From an uncultured Arthrobacter sp. (GTDB lineage: Bacteria; Actinomycetota; Actinomycetes; Actinomycetales; Micrococcaceae): a DNA stretch of 64,000 nt. Below the pieces are notes generated by a model. The model had not been told where the DNA came from. It worked only from the letters and a program-made list of their open reading frames with translations, and made no database searches. Location of the stretch: contig NZ_CANLSZ010000009.1 of assembly GCF_947493765.1 (NCBI RefSeq), forward strand, positions 1 to 64,000. The letters run 5' to 3'. The position numbers were made by a program, and so were the translations under genes. Numbering within the stretch: the stretch's first letter is position 1; every line of letters begins with the position of its first letter. Of this stretch, positions 7,822 through 16,151 are shown piece by piece.

Positions 7822-8457
7822 ATGCGTGTACTGGTAGTCGACCATCCCCTGGTAGCCCACAAACTGACGGTTCTGAGGGACAAGGACACGTCGTCGCCGG
7901 TGTTCCGCCTCCTCACCGAGGAGCTCGTGACCCTGCTGGCCTACGAGGCCACCCGCGAGGTGCGCGTGGAGACGGTGTCGATCCAGACGCCGGTCACGAG
8001 CACCGAGGGAGTGGGGCTGGTCAAGCCCACCCCGTTGGTGGTCCCCATCCTCCGGGCAGGACTCGGCATGCTCGAGGGCATGACGCGCCTCGTGCCGACG
8101 GCCGAGGTGGGCTTCCTCGGCATGGCCCGCAACGAGGAGACCCTCGAGGCCATCACCTATGCGGAGCGGTTGCCGGACGACCTCACCGGACGCCAGGTGT
8201 TCGTGCTCGATCCGATGCTGGCCACCGGCGGCACCCTCCGCGAAGCCATTAAGTTCCTCTTCGCCCGCGGGGCCGCGGACATCACCTGCATCTGCCTGCT
8301 CGCAGCGCCCGAGGGTCTCGCCACCCTCCAGGCCGAGCTCGAGGACCGCGATGTCACCATCGTGCTCGCGTCGATCGACGAGAAGCTCGACGAGAAGTCG
8401 TACATCGTGCCGGGCCTCGGGGACGCCGGCGATCGCCTCTACGGCGTCGTGGGTTAG
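7822..8457 (+). CDS. upp: uracil phosphoribosyltransferase
   Basis: Upp salvages uracil with PRPP to UMP in the cytoplasm. The 211-aa length matches the bacterial enzyme. The PRPP-binding loop is at about 130-138 (DPMLATGGT), preceded by [16 protein letters not shown]. The C-terminal [15 protein letters not shown] is the uracil-binding segment. It is divergent from tadA and appears leaderless, with its ATG at the predicted transcription start. No terminator is evident before the heat-shock promoter downstream. Confidence 0.96.
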   Translation: MRVLVVDHPLVAHKLTVLRDKDTSSPVFRLLTEELVTLLAYEATREVRVETVSIQTPVTSTEGVGLVKPTPLVVPILRAGLGMLEGMTRLVPTAEVGFLGMARNEETLEAITYAERLPDDLTGRQVFVLDPMLATGGTLREAIKFLFARGAADITCICLLAAPEGLATLQAELEDRDVTIVLASIDEKLDEKSYIVPGLGDAGDRLYGVVG

Positions 8458-8483
8458 GCCCTCGAAAATCTCCATCGGCCGAC

Positions 8484-8531
8484 TTGTGAAGGCTGAAGCG
8501 CTGTTCTAAAGTTGAGTCACACCCACTCAAG
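8484..8531 (+). promoter_or_regulatory. hsp20 promoter with HAIR-type operator (HspR site)
   Basis: TTGTGA (8484-8489) and TAAAGT (8507-8512) are 17 nt apart. The inverted repeat TTGAGT-N7-ACTCAA (8512-8530) overlaps the -10 and start region. It matches the actinobacterial HAIR consensus CTTGAGT-N7-ACTCAAG, bound by the repressor HspR, in all but the outermost pair. Confidence 0.85.
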
Positions 8532-8578
8532 TCCGTGGTTGGACCCGAGTGGGACACGACACGACTGAGGAGGAAGCA

Positions 8579-9007
8579 ATGGCAACCACGTTCGACCCAT
8601 TCCGTGACATCGACCGGCTCCTTGGAGGCGCGCTGCGCAATCCCGCGTCGGCGGCGATGCCCATGGATCTGTACCGCAAGGGCGAACAGTTCGTCGCCCA
8701 CGTCGACATGCCGGGCGTCGACCCCGGAACCATCGACGTCGACGTCGAGGACCGCACCCTGACCATCCGGGCTGAGCGGACCCAGGACCTGGACGAGCAG
8801 GTGCAGTGGCTGACCCACGAACGCCCCTCCGGGACCTTCGCCCGGCAGGTGACCCTGGGCTACGGCGTAGCGCTCGACAAGATCGAGGCGGAGTACCGGG
8901 ACGGTGTGCTCACCCTGACCATCCCGGTGGCCGAGGAGGCCAAGCCGCGGAAGATCAGCGTCAACCACACGGGCAAGCAGGAGGTCCTCGAGGGCAGCAC
9001 GTCCTGA
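8579..9007 (+). CDS. Hsp20/alpha-crystallin family small heat-shock protein
   Basis: The 142-aa chaperone holds unfolding proteins for refolding by DnaK. The alpha-crystallin domain spans roughly 30-130 (DLYRKGEQFVAHVDMPGVDPG through DGVLTLTIPV), ending in PRKISVN. The start at 8579 has an excellent GAGGAGGA site; an upstream in-frame ATG at 8549 is within the leader. A HAIR operator in its promoter points to HspR repression released by heat. It is monocistronic, closed by a strong hairpin. Confidence 0.93.
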   Translation: MATTFDPFRDIDRLLGGALRNPASAAMPMDLYRKGEQFVAHVDMPGVDPGTIDVDVEDRTLTIRAERTQDLDEQVQWLTHERPSGTFARQVTLGYGVALDKIEAEYRDGVLTLTIPVAEEAKPRKISVNHTGKQEVLEGSTS

Positions 9008-9043
9008 CGGGTCAGGAGCGGCCACGGGCCGCCCCCTGAGTAG

Positions 9044-9087
9044 AGTGCCCCGGACGGGGGCGGCGTGCCGCTCCCGTCCGGGGCACT
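9044..9087 (+). terminator. hairpin terminator of hsp20
   Basis: A perfect 15-bp stem (AGTGCCCCGGACGGG with its complement at 9073-9087) and a 14-nt loop lie 37 nt after the stop codon. There is no long T-run, as is common in high-GC genomes. Confidence 0.75.
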
Positions 9088-9416
9088 TCCGCGTGCCGGG
9101 GTGCTCGAGAGGCAGAGCCGGAGGATCTCGAGCACCGACCTGTCCACATGGTGGACCCTTCCTCATTGTTACTTGTACTGGCGCGAATGTGACATGCAAT
9201 AATTCGACATGTGATCACCACATCACTCGCATCTGCAGCCACGCTTCCCGACCCCGTGTCCGGAGCCGTCCATCGCTGCTGTCGAATGCACGCGTAACGG
9301 TTACACCCCAACCGCTCCACGCACTTCTTGCCCAACGGCGGGCACCACTTCCCATCCCGACCGGGCACATCCCGCATTCGAGCCGTGATGACGGCACACT
9401 CCACGAGGTTGCATCC
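9088..9416. other. long AT-richer leader of the winged-helix regulator gene
   Basis: This 329-nt stretch has no credible gene. It has lower GC than the surroundings and a possible promoter, TTGTAC at 9173-9178 with AATAAT at 9198-9203 (19-nt spacing, longer than ideal). That would leave a 5' leader of about 200 nt. A downstream motif ATGTGATCACCACAT (9209-9223) is partly symmetric. The size suggests post-transcriptional or multi-site control, but no known riboswitch is recognised. Confidence 0.3.
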
Positions 9417-10211
9417 ATGTCAGTGAACCAGGGCTACGTCCATATCTCCCTCCGCTCCGCGCAGAACCGCCCGGCCCGCCGGCAGTTCGCGCCGTCGGTC
9501 GATCCCCAGGCGCAGCGGGCCTCCCGCTTCCACGAGATCCCCGGGGCCGGCGTCGAACCCCTGACCGCTCCCGTCCCCGTCGTCACTCCCAACGGCGTCC
9601 CCGGTCCGCAGGCCGTCTCGAAGGACACGTCCCCCCGCGGATTCGTCCTCTATGTCGCGCTCGACGAGGCGACGGCTGCCGCTGCGGGAACCACCTTCTC
9701 CGATCTCGCCCAGGACGTCCGGGCCTATGTGCGCTCCCTCGTGCCCATGGCGGCGAGCCACGCGGCGGTGGCCCTCGCCCCGGCCGACGCCGAGGGGTCC
9801 GACATCGACGTCGTCCGGGCGGCACTCGGCGATCCGACCGTGGCGCGGCGCACGCGACCCGATCCGGCGCCCGCCCCGACGCAGCGCGCCACGGGCGTGC
9901 TCATCGACCTCTCGCGCCGCGAGGTGCAGCTGGATGGCCAGACGCTGAATCTGACGTTCAAGGAGTTCGAGCTCCTCAACTACCTGGTCGAGAACGCGGC
10001 GCGCACCGTCGGCCGCGAGGAGCTCCTCTGCGGGCTCTGGCGGAACGCCGAGGAAGTCCCCAACGAGCGCACCATCGACGTCCACATCCGGCGGTTGCGG
10101 GCGAAGCTGGGACGCCTGGCCAACACCGTGCGCACCGTGCGGGGCCAGGGGTACCGCTTCTACGACCACCCCGAGGTGGTCGTCTGGGCCGCTCCGGAGT
10201 ACTCCATCTAG
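9417..10211 (+). CDS. OmpR-type winged-helix DNA-binding regulator without receiver domain
   Basis: The 264-aa product has a C-terminal OmpR/PhoB winged helix at about 160-250: LNLTFKEFELLNYLVENA, then TIDVHIRRLRAKLG and TVRTVRGQGYRF. The first 150 residues contain no phosphorylatable receiver. They hold a basic SVNQGYVHISLRSAQNRPARRQ start and a compact FVLYVALDEATAAAAG...AAVALAP segment of unknown fold. Phosphorelay control by a cognate kinase is therefore unlikely. The ATG at 9417 follows a GAGG; the frame opens further upstream to 9045, but that part is compositionally non-coding. It is followed after 31 nt by a SixA-like phosphatase on its own promoter. Confidence 0.8.
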   Translation: MSVNQGYVHISLRSAQNRPARRQFAPSVDPQAQRASRFHEIPGAGVEPLTAPVPVVTPNGVPGPQAVSKDTSPRGFVLYVALDEATAAAAGTTFSDLAQDVRAYVRSLVPMAASHAAVALAPADAEGSDIDVVRAALGDPTVARRTRPDPAPAPTQRATGVLIDLSRREVQLDGQTLNLTFKEFELLNYLVENAARTVGREELLCGLWRNAEEVPNERTIDVHIRRLRAKLGRLANTVRTVRGQGYRFYDHPEVVVWAAPEYSI

Positions 10212-10229
10212 GCCTCCGGCGCCACACCC

Positions 10230-10235
10230 TAGACT
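10230..10235 (+). promoter_or_regulatory. -10 box of the SixA-like gene (leaderless)
   Basis: TAGACT is 7 nt before the ATG at 10243, with no ribosome site between. This is the TANNNT-N6/7-start pattern seen at several genes in this window. Confidence 0.5.
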
Positions 10236-10242
10236 TTGGGGT

Positions 10243-10779
10243 ATGGCCTCCCATCAGCAGAAGAAACTCATGCTCCTTCGCCACGCGAAGGCCGAGTTGC
10301 AGCAGGGCGTGCCGGACCACGAGCGCTCGCTCAGCTCGCGCGGGCACGCCGACGCACCGTTGATCGGCCGCTGGATGGTGGAGCACGACGCCGTCCCCGA
10401 CTCCATCCTCGTCTCGACGGCGCTGCGCACACGCCAGACCTGCACCTGGGTCTGCAAGGAACTGGGGGACAAGGCGCCCACACCGAAGCTGGAGGACGAC
10501 CTCTACGCCGCGCACCCCACCGAGATGCTCACCCTGATCAACCACGTCCCGGCCACCGTGACGAGCCTGCTCGTCATCGCGCACAATCCGGGGGTTCAGG
10601 AGCTCGCCATGCGCCTGGCGTCGGCCCGCTCGAGCGAACGCGCGGTGATGGACCTCGCGACGGATTACCCGACGGCGGGGCTCACCGTGATGACGTTCGA
10701 CGGCGAGTGGGCGGAGCTGGACCACCGCAACGCCGAGGTGACCGACTTCGTGGTGCGGCGCGCCCCGACCCTGCGCTGA
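10243..10779 (+). CDS. SixA-family histidine phosphatase
   Basis: The 178-aa protein belongs to the histidine phosphatase (phosphoglycerate mutase-like) superfamily, SixA branch. The catalytic His14 is in LLRHAKAE, the second-His motif is LLVIAHNPG near residue 109, and STALRTRQT carries the phosphate-binding Arg. E. coli SixA removes phosphate from histidine phosphotransfer domains or the nitrogen PTS. The target in actinobacteria is unknown. It is convergent with the flavin reductase gene, with no clear terminator in the 42-nt gap. Confidence 0.87.
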   Translation: MASHQQKKLMLLRHAKAELQQGVPDHERSLSSRGHADAPLIGRWMVEHDAVPDSILVSTALRTRQTCTWVCKELGDKAPTPKLEDDLYAAHPTEMLTLINHVPATVTSLLVIAHNPGVQELAMRLASARSSERAVMDLATDYPTAGLTVMTFDGEWAELDHRNAEVTDFVVRRAPTLR

Positions 10780-10821
10780 TCCGCCCTGCGCTGATCGGGC
10801 TGTGCCGATACGGCCCTGGCG

Positions 10822-12240
10822 CTACAGCCCGTACTGCTCGAGCAGCCGGAGCCACACCTCGCTGACGGTGGGGTAGGACGGGACGGCGTGCCACAGTCGA
10901 TCGAGGGGTACCTCACCGACGACGGCGATGGTCGCGGCGTGCAGCAGTTCGGCCACCTCGGGCCCCGCGAACGTGGCCCCGACGATCACCTTGCGCTCCT
11001 CGTCCACCACGAGCTGCGCCCAGCCCTCGTAGTCGTCCGCCTGGAGCGCGGACCCGGCGACGGCGATGGACAGCGACGTCTCCGACGCGTCGATGCCGGC
11101 CTCCCGCGCCTGCTCGAGGGTGCGCCCCACCATGGCGATCTGCGGATCGGTGAAGGTCACCTGGGGGACGGCGACGGTGTCGGCGGTCGCCGCGAACGGA
11201 CTCCATGCCTCGGCCGTGTCGCCGAGCGAGCCGGTGGACCTCGCCGCGATGGCATCGGCGGTCAGGCGCGCCTCGTACTTGCCCTGGTGCGTGAGCAGCA
11301 CCCGGCCGCGCGCGTCACCGACGGTGTAGAGCCAGCCGCCGGCTCCGACCACACGCCCGGTGTCGTCGCTCTCCATCTCCTTCGGGTCAATGCCGAGCTC
11401 CTCGAGTCCGATCCCCGCGGTGTTCGGGTGGCGGCCCGTGGAGATGAGCAGCTTCTCGGCCGTGACCGTGTCGCCGTCGCCGACGTCGAGGACGAACGCG
11501 CCGCCGTCCTTGCGGACGGAGTTGGTGCTGGTGTCGGTGAGGACGGTGACGCCCTCCGCGCGCAGTGCTGCGAGGACGAGGTCGGAGGCCTCCCGGGGAT
11601 AGTTCGCGAGGATGCCGCTGCGGGCCACCACCGTGACCTCGGCTCCGAGCCGCGCCCACGCCTGGGCCAGCTCAACGCCGGCCACACCGCCGCCGACGAC
11701 GGCGAGGCTGGCCGGGACCTCCGACGCGGACGTGGCGTCCCGCGTGGTCCAGTAGTCGAGGTCGGCGAGACCGTCGATGGGCGGGATGGTCGGCGTCGAG
11801 CCCGTCGCCAGCACGACGGCGTGCTCGGCCCGGTAGCGCGCCTGCGAGCCGTCCGTGCGGGTGATGGTCACCTCACGTTCGCCGGACACGGTGGCCTGGG
11901 CCCGTTCGAGGGTGATGCCAGCGGACTCCACCCACTCCGCCTGCGAGGCGTCGTCCCAGTTGCTCGTGAAGGATGTGCGGCGTTCCAGGACCTGCTGGAC
12001 GTCGAGGGTGCCGGTGACGGCCTCGCGTGCGCCGGGGACGCTGCGTGCAGCCTCGAGCGTGGATCCCGGGCTCAGGAGTGCCTTCGACGGCATGCACGCC
12101 CAGTAGGAGCACTCCCCGCCCACGAGATCGGCCTCCACCAGGACCACCGACAGTCCCTTCTGGACGGCGCGCCCGGCGGCATTCTCGCCGACGGCGCCGG
12201 CGCCGATGACGATGACATCTACAGTCTGGTATTCGCTCAT
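10822..12240 (-). CDS. FAD-dependent pyridine nucleotide-disulfide oxidoreductase
   Basis: The 472-aa class I flavoprotein disulfide reductase has an FAD-binding VIVIGAGAVGENAAGRA at 9-25, a redox cysteine pair Cys44/Cys49 (GGECSYWACMPSK), an NAD(P)-binding AVVGGGVAGVELAQ near 180, a second FAD motif (YTVGDARGR) and a C-terminal dimerisation domain. The family includes dihydrolipoyl dehydrogenase and mercuric reductase. The CSYWAC pair differs from the CLNVGC of dihydrolipoyl dehydrogenases, and the C-terminus lacks a clear His-Glu catalytic pair (it reads LWHAVPSYPTVSEVWLRLLE, where His is present). The natural substrate is not evident. It stands alone, upstream of a hairpin shared with tRNA-Arg. 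Confidence 0.86.
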   Translation of the reverse strand: MSEYQTVDVIVIGAGAVGENAAGRAVQKGLSVVLVEADLVGGECSYWACMPSKALLSPGSTLEAARSVPGAREAVTGTLDVQQVLERRTSFTSNWDDASQAEWVESAGITLERAQATVSGEREVTITRTDGSQARYRAEHAVVLATGSTPTIPPIDGLADLDYWTTRDATSASEVPASLAVVGGGVAGVELAQAWARLGAEVTVVARSGILANYPREASDLVLAALRAEGVTVLTDTSTNSVRKDGGAFVLDVGDGDTVTAEKLLISTGRHPNTAGIGLEELGIDPKEMESDDTGRVVGAGGWLYTVGDARGRVLLTHQGKYEARLTADAIAARSTGSLGDTAEAWSPFAATADTVAVPQVTFTDPQIAMVGRTLEQAREAGIDASETSLSIAVAGSALQADDYEGWAQLVVDEERKVIVGATFAGPEVAELLHAATIAVVGEVPLDRLWHAVPSYPTVSEVWLRLLEQYGL

Positions 12241-12284
12241 AGGCCGAGCTTGGCATCCGGCGGTGACACGGGCAACCCGACGAC

Positions 12285-12314
12285 GAAGGGCCCCGACGGG
12301 AGTCGGGGCCCTTC
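12285..12314 (-). terminator. terminator of tRNA-Arg(ACG)
   Basis: GAAGGGCCCCGAC and its exact complement form a 13-bp stem with a GGGA loop, 17 nt beyond the tRNA 3' end and upstream of the flavin reductase start. Confidence 0.85.
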
Positions 12315-12330
12315 ATGATCACGGATACCG

Positions 12331-12406
12331 TGGTGCGCGCGAAGGGATTCGAACCCCCAACCTTCTGATCCGTAGTCAGATGCTCTATCCGTTGAGCTAC
12401 GCACGC
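12331..12406 (-). tRNA. tRNA-Arg(ACG)
   Basis: The 76-nt gene has a GCGTGCG/CGCGCGC acceptor stem (one G-U pair), TAGCTCAACGGATAGAGCA D-arm, anticodon stem TCTGA/TCAGA with loop CTACGGA (ACG), and T-arm GGGGGTTCGAATCCC. CCA is encoded (12331-12333). A34 should be deaminated to inosine by the TadA encoded at 7286-7798. Confidence 0.96.
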
Positions 12407-12411
12407 ATCCG

Positions 12412-12697
12412 CAGTCCGCCATTCCAGACATGGAGAGGCATCCTACGTGCTGGCCTTTCGGCCGTAGACAACGTTAGCGCGTAATCGGTGCTCTGCCTAA
12501 TCAGGAGTGGCACCGCAGGAGTGCTATACCGGTCTACGTGACCTTTATCACAGAAGAGCGGGAGTACGCTGCCCAGAACCCCGCTGTCCCGCGGATCGGC
12601 GGGGAACGTACTGCCCGGATCCGTCAGGATCCACCCTCCATGAAAAGGCCCACCCCTAGCATCGGAAGATACCGAGCACCCAACGAAGGGAAGACAA
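12412..12697. other. pckG upstream region
   Basis: This 286-nt stretch between tRNA-Arg and pckG holds the promoters for both. There is no clear ORF. I see no convincing operator; a GAAGGGAAGA Shine-Dalgarno precedes pckG. Confidence 0.35.
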
Positions 12698-14569
12698 ATG
12701 GGCGATCCCGTGCGCCAGCTTGACGAGGCCACCCCCACCGAGTCCGCAGGCCGTGGCCTGACAGGCGGCTCCGCTCCGACCGGCCATCAGGGGTTGCTCG
12801 CCTGGGTCAGGGACGTCCAGGAGATGACCCAGCCCACCGAGGTGGTCTGGGTGGACGGTTCGGAGGCCGAGAACACACGCCTCACCGACGAGCTGGTGGA
12901 GGCCGGAACCTTCGTGCGGCTCAACCCCGACACGTTCCCCAACTCCTTCGCCGCGTTCTCCGACCCCAGGGACGTCGCCCGCGTGGAGGAGCAGACCTTC
13001 ATCTGCTCGAAGGACGAGCGGGAGGCGGGCTTCACCAACAACTGGATGGACCCGACCGAGATGAAGACCAAGCTCGAGGGCCTGTTCTCCGGATCGATGC
13101 GTGGCCGCACCATGTACGTCATCCCCTTCGTCATGGGCCACCTCGACGCGAAGGATCCCAAGTTCGGCGTCGAGATCACGGACAGTGCGTACGTGGTCAC
13201 CTCCATGCGCATCATGGCGACCATCGGCACCCCGGTCCTGGACCGGATGACCGAGCTGGACGCCGACTTCGTGCCGGCACTCCACTCGCTCGGCGCACCG
13301 CTCGCCGACGGCGAGGCGGACGTCCCCTGGCCGTGCAACGAGGAGAAGTGGATCGTCCACTTCCCGGAGGAGCGCTCCATCTGGTCCTACGGCTCCGGGT
13401 ACGGCGGCAACGCGTTGCTCGGCAAGAAGTGCTACGCCCTGCGGATCGCCTCCGTCATGGCGCGCGACGAGGGCTGGCTGGCGGAGCACATGCTGATCCT
13501 CAAGCTCACCTCCCCCCAGGACAAGACCTACTACCTCTCCGCGGCCTTCCCGTCGGCCTGCGGCAAGACCAATCTCGCCCTGCTCGACCCGACCATCGAG
13601 GGCTGGAAGGTCGAGACCCTCGGCGACGACATCACCTGGATGCGCTTCGGCGAGGAGGGCGAGCTGAGGGCCGTCAACCCCGAGGCGGGTCTGTTCGGCG
13701 TCGCCCCCGGAACGGGATGGCAGACCAACCCGAACGCGATGCGGGCCATCGCCAAGGGCAACTCGGTCTTCACCAACGTGGCACTCACCGACGACGGCGG
13801 TGTGTGGTGGGAGGGCATGACCGAGGAGGTCCCCGAGCACTTGACCGACTGGCAGGGCAGGGACTGGACGCCGGACATGGAGCACACGGCCGCCCACCCC
13901 AACGCACGGTTCTGCACGCCGATCAACCAGGTGGACATCCTCGCCGAGGAGTACAACCACCCCGACGGCGTGGAGCTCTCGGCGATCCTCTTCGGTGGCC
14001 GCCGCAAGACGACGGTACCCCTGGTCACCCAGTCCCGGGACTGGGCCAACGGCATCTTCATGGGCTCCACGCTGTCCTCGGAGACCACGGCCGCCGCTGC
14101 GGGCCAGGTGGGGCGTGTACGCCGCGATCCCATGGCCATGCTCCCGTTCATCGGGTACGACGCCGGTGACTACCTCAAGCACTGGCTCACCCTCAGCGCG
14201 GACGCGAACCAGGCCCGCCTGCCGAAGATCTTCCTGGTCAACTGGTTCCGCCGCACGGCCGACGGCGGATTCGCCTGGCCCGGGTTCGGCGAGAACTCGC
14301 GCGTGATCAAGTGGGTCATCGAGCGCCTCGAGGGAACGGCCGATGCGGTCGAGACGCCGATCGGCTTCGTCCCCACGGGCGACTCCCTCGATCTCACGGG
14401 CCTCGACATGAGCCCCGCCGAGGTCGAGGCGGCCGTCCACGTCGACGCCGCCGAGTGGGCGGAGGAGCTGGAGGGCATCGAGCAGTGGTACGAGCGCTTC
14501 GGCGAGTCGCTGCCCGAGGAGATGAGGGGTCAGCTCGAGGGGCTGAAGGAACGCTTCAGCGCCGTCTGA
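12698..14569 (+). CDS. pckG: phosphoenolpyruvate carboxykinase (GTP)
   Basis: The enzyme converts oxaloacetate and GTP to PEP, CO2 and GDP, the first committed gluconeogenic step. The 623-aa length is typical of the GTP-dependent family. The phosphate-binding loop FPSACGKTN is at 284-292 with the signature Cys288. The metal-binding LGDD follows at 308-311, and [11 protein letters not shown] lies upstream at about 235-245. A GAAGGGA ribosome site precedes the ATG. It is a single-gene transcript ended by a perfect 18-bp-arm hairpin. GTP-type PckG rather than ATP-type PckA is normal in Actinobacteria. Confidence 0.97.
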   Translation: MGDPVRQLDEATPTESAGRGLTGGSAPTGHQGLLAWVRDVQEMTQPTEVVWVDGSEAENTRLTDELVEAGTFVRLNPDTFPNSFAAFSDPRDVARVEEQTFICSKDEREAGFTNNWMDPTEMKTKLEGLFSGSMRGRTMYVIPFVMGHLDAKDPKFGVEITDSAYVVTSMRIMATIGTPVLDRMTELDADFVPALHSLGAPLADGEADVPWPCNEEKWIVHFPEERSIWSYGSGYGGNALLGKKCYALRIASVMARDEGWLAEHMLILKLTSPQDKTYYLSAAFPSACGKTNLALLDPTIEGWKVETLGDDITWMRFGEEGELRAVNPEAGLFGVAPGTGWQTNPNAMRAIAKGNSVFTNVALTDDGGVWWEGMTEEVPEHLTDWQGRDWTPDMEHTAAHPNARFCTPINQVDILAEEYNHPDGVELSAILFGGRRKTTVPLVTQSRDWANGIFMGSTLSSETTAAAAGQVGRVRRDPMAMLPFIGYDAGDYLKHWLTLSADANQARLPKIFLVNWFRRTADGGFAWPGFGENSRVIKWVIERLEGTADAVETPIGFVPTGDSLDLTGLDMSPAEVEAAVHVDAAEWAEELEGIEQWYERFGESLPEEMRGQLEGLKERFSAV

Positions 14570-14586
14570 GACAGCACCCACGAGAA

Positions 14587-14622
14587 GAACAGGCCCCCTC
14601 CGTCGACGGAGGGGGCCTGTTC
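14587..14622. terminator. bidirectional terminator between pckG and phosphohexomutase gene
   Basis: A perfect 36-nt palindrome centred on GTCGAC, beginning GAACAGGCCCCCTCC, lies 17 nt after the pckG stop and 31 nt from the convergent phosphohexomutase stop. It serves both genes. Confidence 0.88.
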
Positions 14623-14653
14623 CCGTTCGGCGATGCCTGCCGCGGGATCGGGC

Positions 14654-16060
14654 TCAGTCGCGGACCACGGCGAGGACGCGCTGCACGAGCTCCTCGAGGG
14701 TGTCCCTGTCCTCCGCCTCCGCATTGAGCCGGAGATACGGCTCGGTGTTGGACGGGCGTAGATTGAACCACCAGTGGCCGTGCTCCGGGGTGAAGGTGAG
14801 GCCGTCGAGATCGTCCACCACCACGCCCTCCCGGTCGAACTCGGCCCTGGCCCGCTCGATGGAGGCCTGGAGGTCCGCCACCTTCGAGTTGACCTCGCCG
14901 GAGGAGACATAGGGCTCGTACTCGCGGCCGAGGTCCGACAGCGGGCCGTCCTGCTCGCCGAGTGCGGCCAGCACGTGCATGGCCGCCAGCATCCCGGTAT
15001 CGGCATTCCAGAATGTGCGGAAGTAGTAGTGGGCGGAGTGCTCACCACCGAAGACGGCGCCCTCCTCGGCCATGACGGCCTTGATGAAGGAGTGGCCCAC
15101 CCGCGTGCGGACCGGACGTCCGCCGTCGTTCCTGATCAGTTCGGGGACGGCGCGGGAGGTGATGAGATTGTGGATGATCACCGGTTCGGACTCCCCGGCG
15201 ACCTGGGCGCGGGCGATCTCCCGGCGCGCGATCATGGCGGTGATGGCGCTCGGGGAGACCGGCTCGCCGCGTTCGTCGATGATGAAGCAGCGATCCGCGT
15301 CGCCGTCGAACGCGATGCCGATGTCCGCGCCGTGCTCGACGACGGCCGCCTGCAGGTCACGCAGATTCTCGGGCTCGAGCGGATTCGCGGGATGGTTCGG
15401 GAACGTGCCGTCGAGCTCGAAGTAGAGCGGGACGATGCTCAGCGGCAACGCCTCGAGCATGCGGTCGCCGAGGACGGCAGGCGTGGTCAGGCCCGCCATG
15501 CCGTTGCCAGCGTCCACCACGATCTTCAGCGGCCGGGACGAGGACAGATCCACCTGGGCGCGCAGGAACCGCGCGTACTCCTCGAGGATGTCCCGCACGC
15601 CGGTCTGCCCCCGGACGTCGGCCGCCGGGATGGTCCCCGCCGTGAGATACGCCTCCGCGCGCGCCTGCACGTCGTCGAGTCCCGTCTCCGAGGACACCGG
15701 GACGGCGCCCGGGCGGGTCATCTTCATGCCGTTGTACTGCGCGGGGTTGTGGCTCGCGGTGAAGGTGACACCCGCGGCGTCGAGCATCCCGCTCGCGTAG
15801 TACAGCTCGTCGGTGGAGATCAGGTCGAGGAAGAGCACATCGGCTCCACGCCGCGTGGCGCCGTCGGCGAAGGCGCGGGCGAACGCGGGCGACGACGGGC
15901 GCATGTCACCGCCCACGAGGACGGTCTCGCCCGCCAGCTGCAGGGAGTCCACGAAGGCCGCACCCACTGCCCGGACCGAGTCCTCCGTGATGGTCTCGCC
16001 CACGATGCCGCGCACGTCGTAGGCCTTGAAGGATGCAGAAAGATCGAAGAGGGTACTCAC
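14654..16060 (-). CDS. phosphomannomutase/phosphoglucomutase
   Basis: The 468-aa alpha-D-phosphohexomutase interconverts hexose 6- and 1-phosphates to feed GDP-mannose or glucan synthesis. Ser103 in TASHNPAQYNGMK is the phosphoserine. The Mg-binding loop is FDGDADRC, the sugar-binding loop GGEHSAHYYF and the phosphate-binding loop RPSNTEPYLR. I chose GTG 16060 (VSTLFDLSASFKAYDVRG); the frame opens further but that part overlaps the divergent helicase. TACACT 7 nt upstream and the lack of a ribosome site indicate a leaderless mRNA. Confidence 0.92.
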   Translation of the reverse strand: MSTLFDLSASFKAYDVRGIVGETITEDSVRAVGAAFVDSLQLAGETVLVGGDMRPSSPAFARAFADGATRRGADVLFLDLISTDELYYASGMLDAAGVTFTASHNPAQYNGMKMTRPGAVPVSSETGLDDVQARAEAYLTAGTIPAADVRGQTGVRDILEEYARFLRAQVDLSSSRPLKIVVDAGNGMAGLTTPAVLGDRMLEALPLSIVPLYFELDGTFPNHPANPLEPENLRDLQAAVVEHGADIGIAFDGDADRCFIIDERGEPVSPSAITAMIARREIARAQVAGESEPVIIHNLITSRAVPELIRNDGGRPVRTRVGHSFIKAVMAEEGAVFGGEHSAHYYFRTFWNADTGMLAAMHVLAALGEQDGPLSDLGREYEPYVSSGEVNSKVADLQASIERARAEFDREGVVVDDLDGLTFTPEHGHWWFNLRPSNTEPYLRLNAEAEDRDTLEELVQRVLAVVRD

Positions 16061-16067
16061 GTCTGGA

Positions 16068-16073
16068 AGTGTA
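16068..16073 (-). promoter_or_regulatory. -10 box of the phosphohexomutase gene (leaderless)
   Basis: TACACT on the minus strand ends 7 nt before the GTG at 16060, with no Shine-Dalgarno. Confidence 0.5.
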
Positions 16074-16151
16074 TCGGGGCGGCGCTGCGGCCGATGTCCA
16101 CATGAGCGTCCGCCCGCCGTGACTGGGGGAGCGGGCTGGGATACTGGAGCG

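Noticed and set aside
6680..7835. PPOX, tadA and upp region considered as part of the mobile segment
   Set aside because: These are standard housekeeping genes with normal composition; the accessory signs stop at the tRNA-Ser 3' end.
6599..7837. A 412-codon plus-strand frame opposite the PPOX and tadA genes
   Set aside because: It runs through the tRNA-Ser gene and is antisense to two genes with conserved motifs.
9195..9225. CRP/FNR-like site ATGTGATCACCACAT upstream of the winged-helix regulator
   Set aside because: It is only partly symmetric and does not keep the TGTGA-N6-TCACA spacing; left as a remark in the leader entry.
12656..14581. A 641-codon minus-strand frame opposite pckG
   Set aside because: pckG has all catalytic motifs on the plus strand; the antisense frame has shadow composition (VEHV/LGG/RDA patterns).
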